A DNA stretch of 64,000 nt. Source: Methylobacterium sp. DB0501. GTDB taxonomy: Bacteria; Pseudomonadota; Alphaproteobacteria; Rhizobiales; Beijerinckiaceae. The notes under the pieces were generated by a model that was not told the origin of the DNA, did not search any database, and was given only the letters and a program-made list of their open reading frames with translations. Positions 63,910 to 64,000 of this stretch are shown here, piece after piece; the stretch's first letter is position 1; each line of letters opens with the position of its first letter. A program made the position numbers and the translations under genes. The DNA lies in assembly GCF_011043735.1 (NCBI RefSeq), contig NZ_JAAKGV010000017.1, positions 124,001 through 188,000 of the forward strand, given 5' to 3'.

Positions 63910-64000
63910 TCAGCGCCCGGCGGTCGGTCCCCTGTCGGTCCAGTCCGGCGGCAGGCCGAAGGAATCGCCGATGATGCCGTCGATGCCGGGCGCCCGGCCG
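63910..64000 (-). CDS. C-terminal fragment of an unidentified protein
   Basis: The minus strand is open from the window edge to a TGA at 63910-63912, encoding at least 29 C-terminal residues (including GIDGIIGDSFGLPPDWTD). They look like a real protein end, with a stop placed just behind a terminator hairpin, but are too short to name. Convergent with the amidinotransferase. Confidence 0.45.
   Translation of the reverse strand, partial: GRAPGIDGIIGDSFGLPPDWTDRGPTAGR

Overview
The window is 64 kb of GC-rich chromosomal DNA (roughly 70% GC by eye) from an alphaproteobacterium of the Hyphomicrobiales. It is most likely a pink-pigmented facultative methylotroph of the Methylobacterium/Methylorubrum group. 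Support comes from the CtrA-ChpT-CpdR cell-cycle genes, a hopanoid side-chain cluster (hpnL-M-I-J-K), phasins, several small alphaproteobacterial families (EipA/DUF1134, DUF2852, DUF1178, TIGR02302) and very long antisense shadow ORFs. The genus is inference. No rRNA, tRNA, CRISPR array, insertion sequence or prophage was seen, and the gene content reads as stable core chromosome.

Layout. 1-8.5 kb: heme A synthase (edge), anmK, tyrS, a DedA-like protein with dsbB, small envelope proteins and a CPA2 antiporter with USP domains. 8.8-13.7 kb: DUF1178, nitrilase, grxC, cpdR, N-formylglutamate amidohydrolase and a CitE-like lyase. 13.8-18.3 kb: a coiled-coil protein, a TadG-like protein and a phasin cluster. 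18.4-22.1 kb: a methyltransferase/flippase-like pair, an alpha/beta hydrolase and a GNAT protein. 22.2-32.7 kb: fliJ-fliI diverging from ctrA, then a chemotaxis block (cheR, cheB, cheY, cheW, cheA read leftwards) headed by chpT. 32.8-43.9 kb: cysQ, a YHS protein, eipA, a coiled-coil protein, a hybrid histidine kinase with a consensus CtrA box in front, an LptM-like lipoprotein, lysA and TIGR02302. 43.9-50.7 kb: an Omp25-like barrel, a HIG1 protein, a PagL-like deacylase, an ATR, etfB, etfA, 3-hydroxybutyryl-CoA dehydrogenase and two membrane proteins. 50.8-55.8 kb: a quinone oxidoreductase, upp, DUF1688 and a GTP cyclohydrolase II-like protein, matching the URC uracil-catabolism gene set, plus DUF2852. 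55.9-64 kb: a ModA-like binding protein, hpnK, hpnJ, hpnI, hpnM, hpnL and, divergent from hpnL, an arginine:glycine/inosamine-type amidinotransferase.

Working together. CtrA, ChpT and CpdR are three parts of one cell-cycle phosphorelay; ctrA is back-to-back with the flagellar genes it normally controls, and chpT sits upstream of cheA. ETF, the hydroxyacyl-CoA dehydrogenase, the adenosyltransferase and the phasins fit the acyl-CoA, B12-dependent and PHB carbon flow of methylotrophs. The most striking locus is the right end. The hpnI-J-K enzymes build the aminocyclitol ether of bacteriohopanetetrol, and the adjacent, divergent amidinotransferase belongs to the family that guanidinylates aminocyclitols in streptomycin biosynthesis. 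I propose that it makes guanidine-substituted hopanoid cyclitol ethers.
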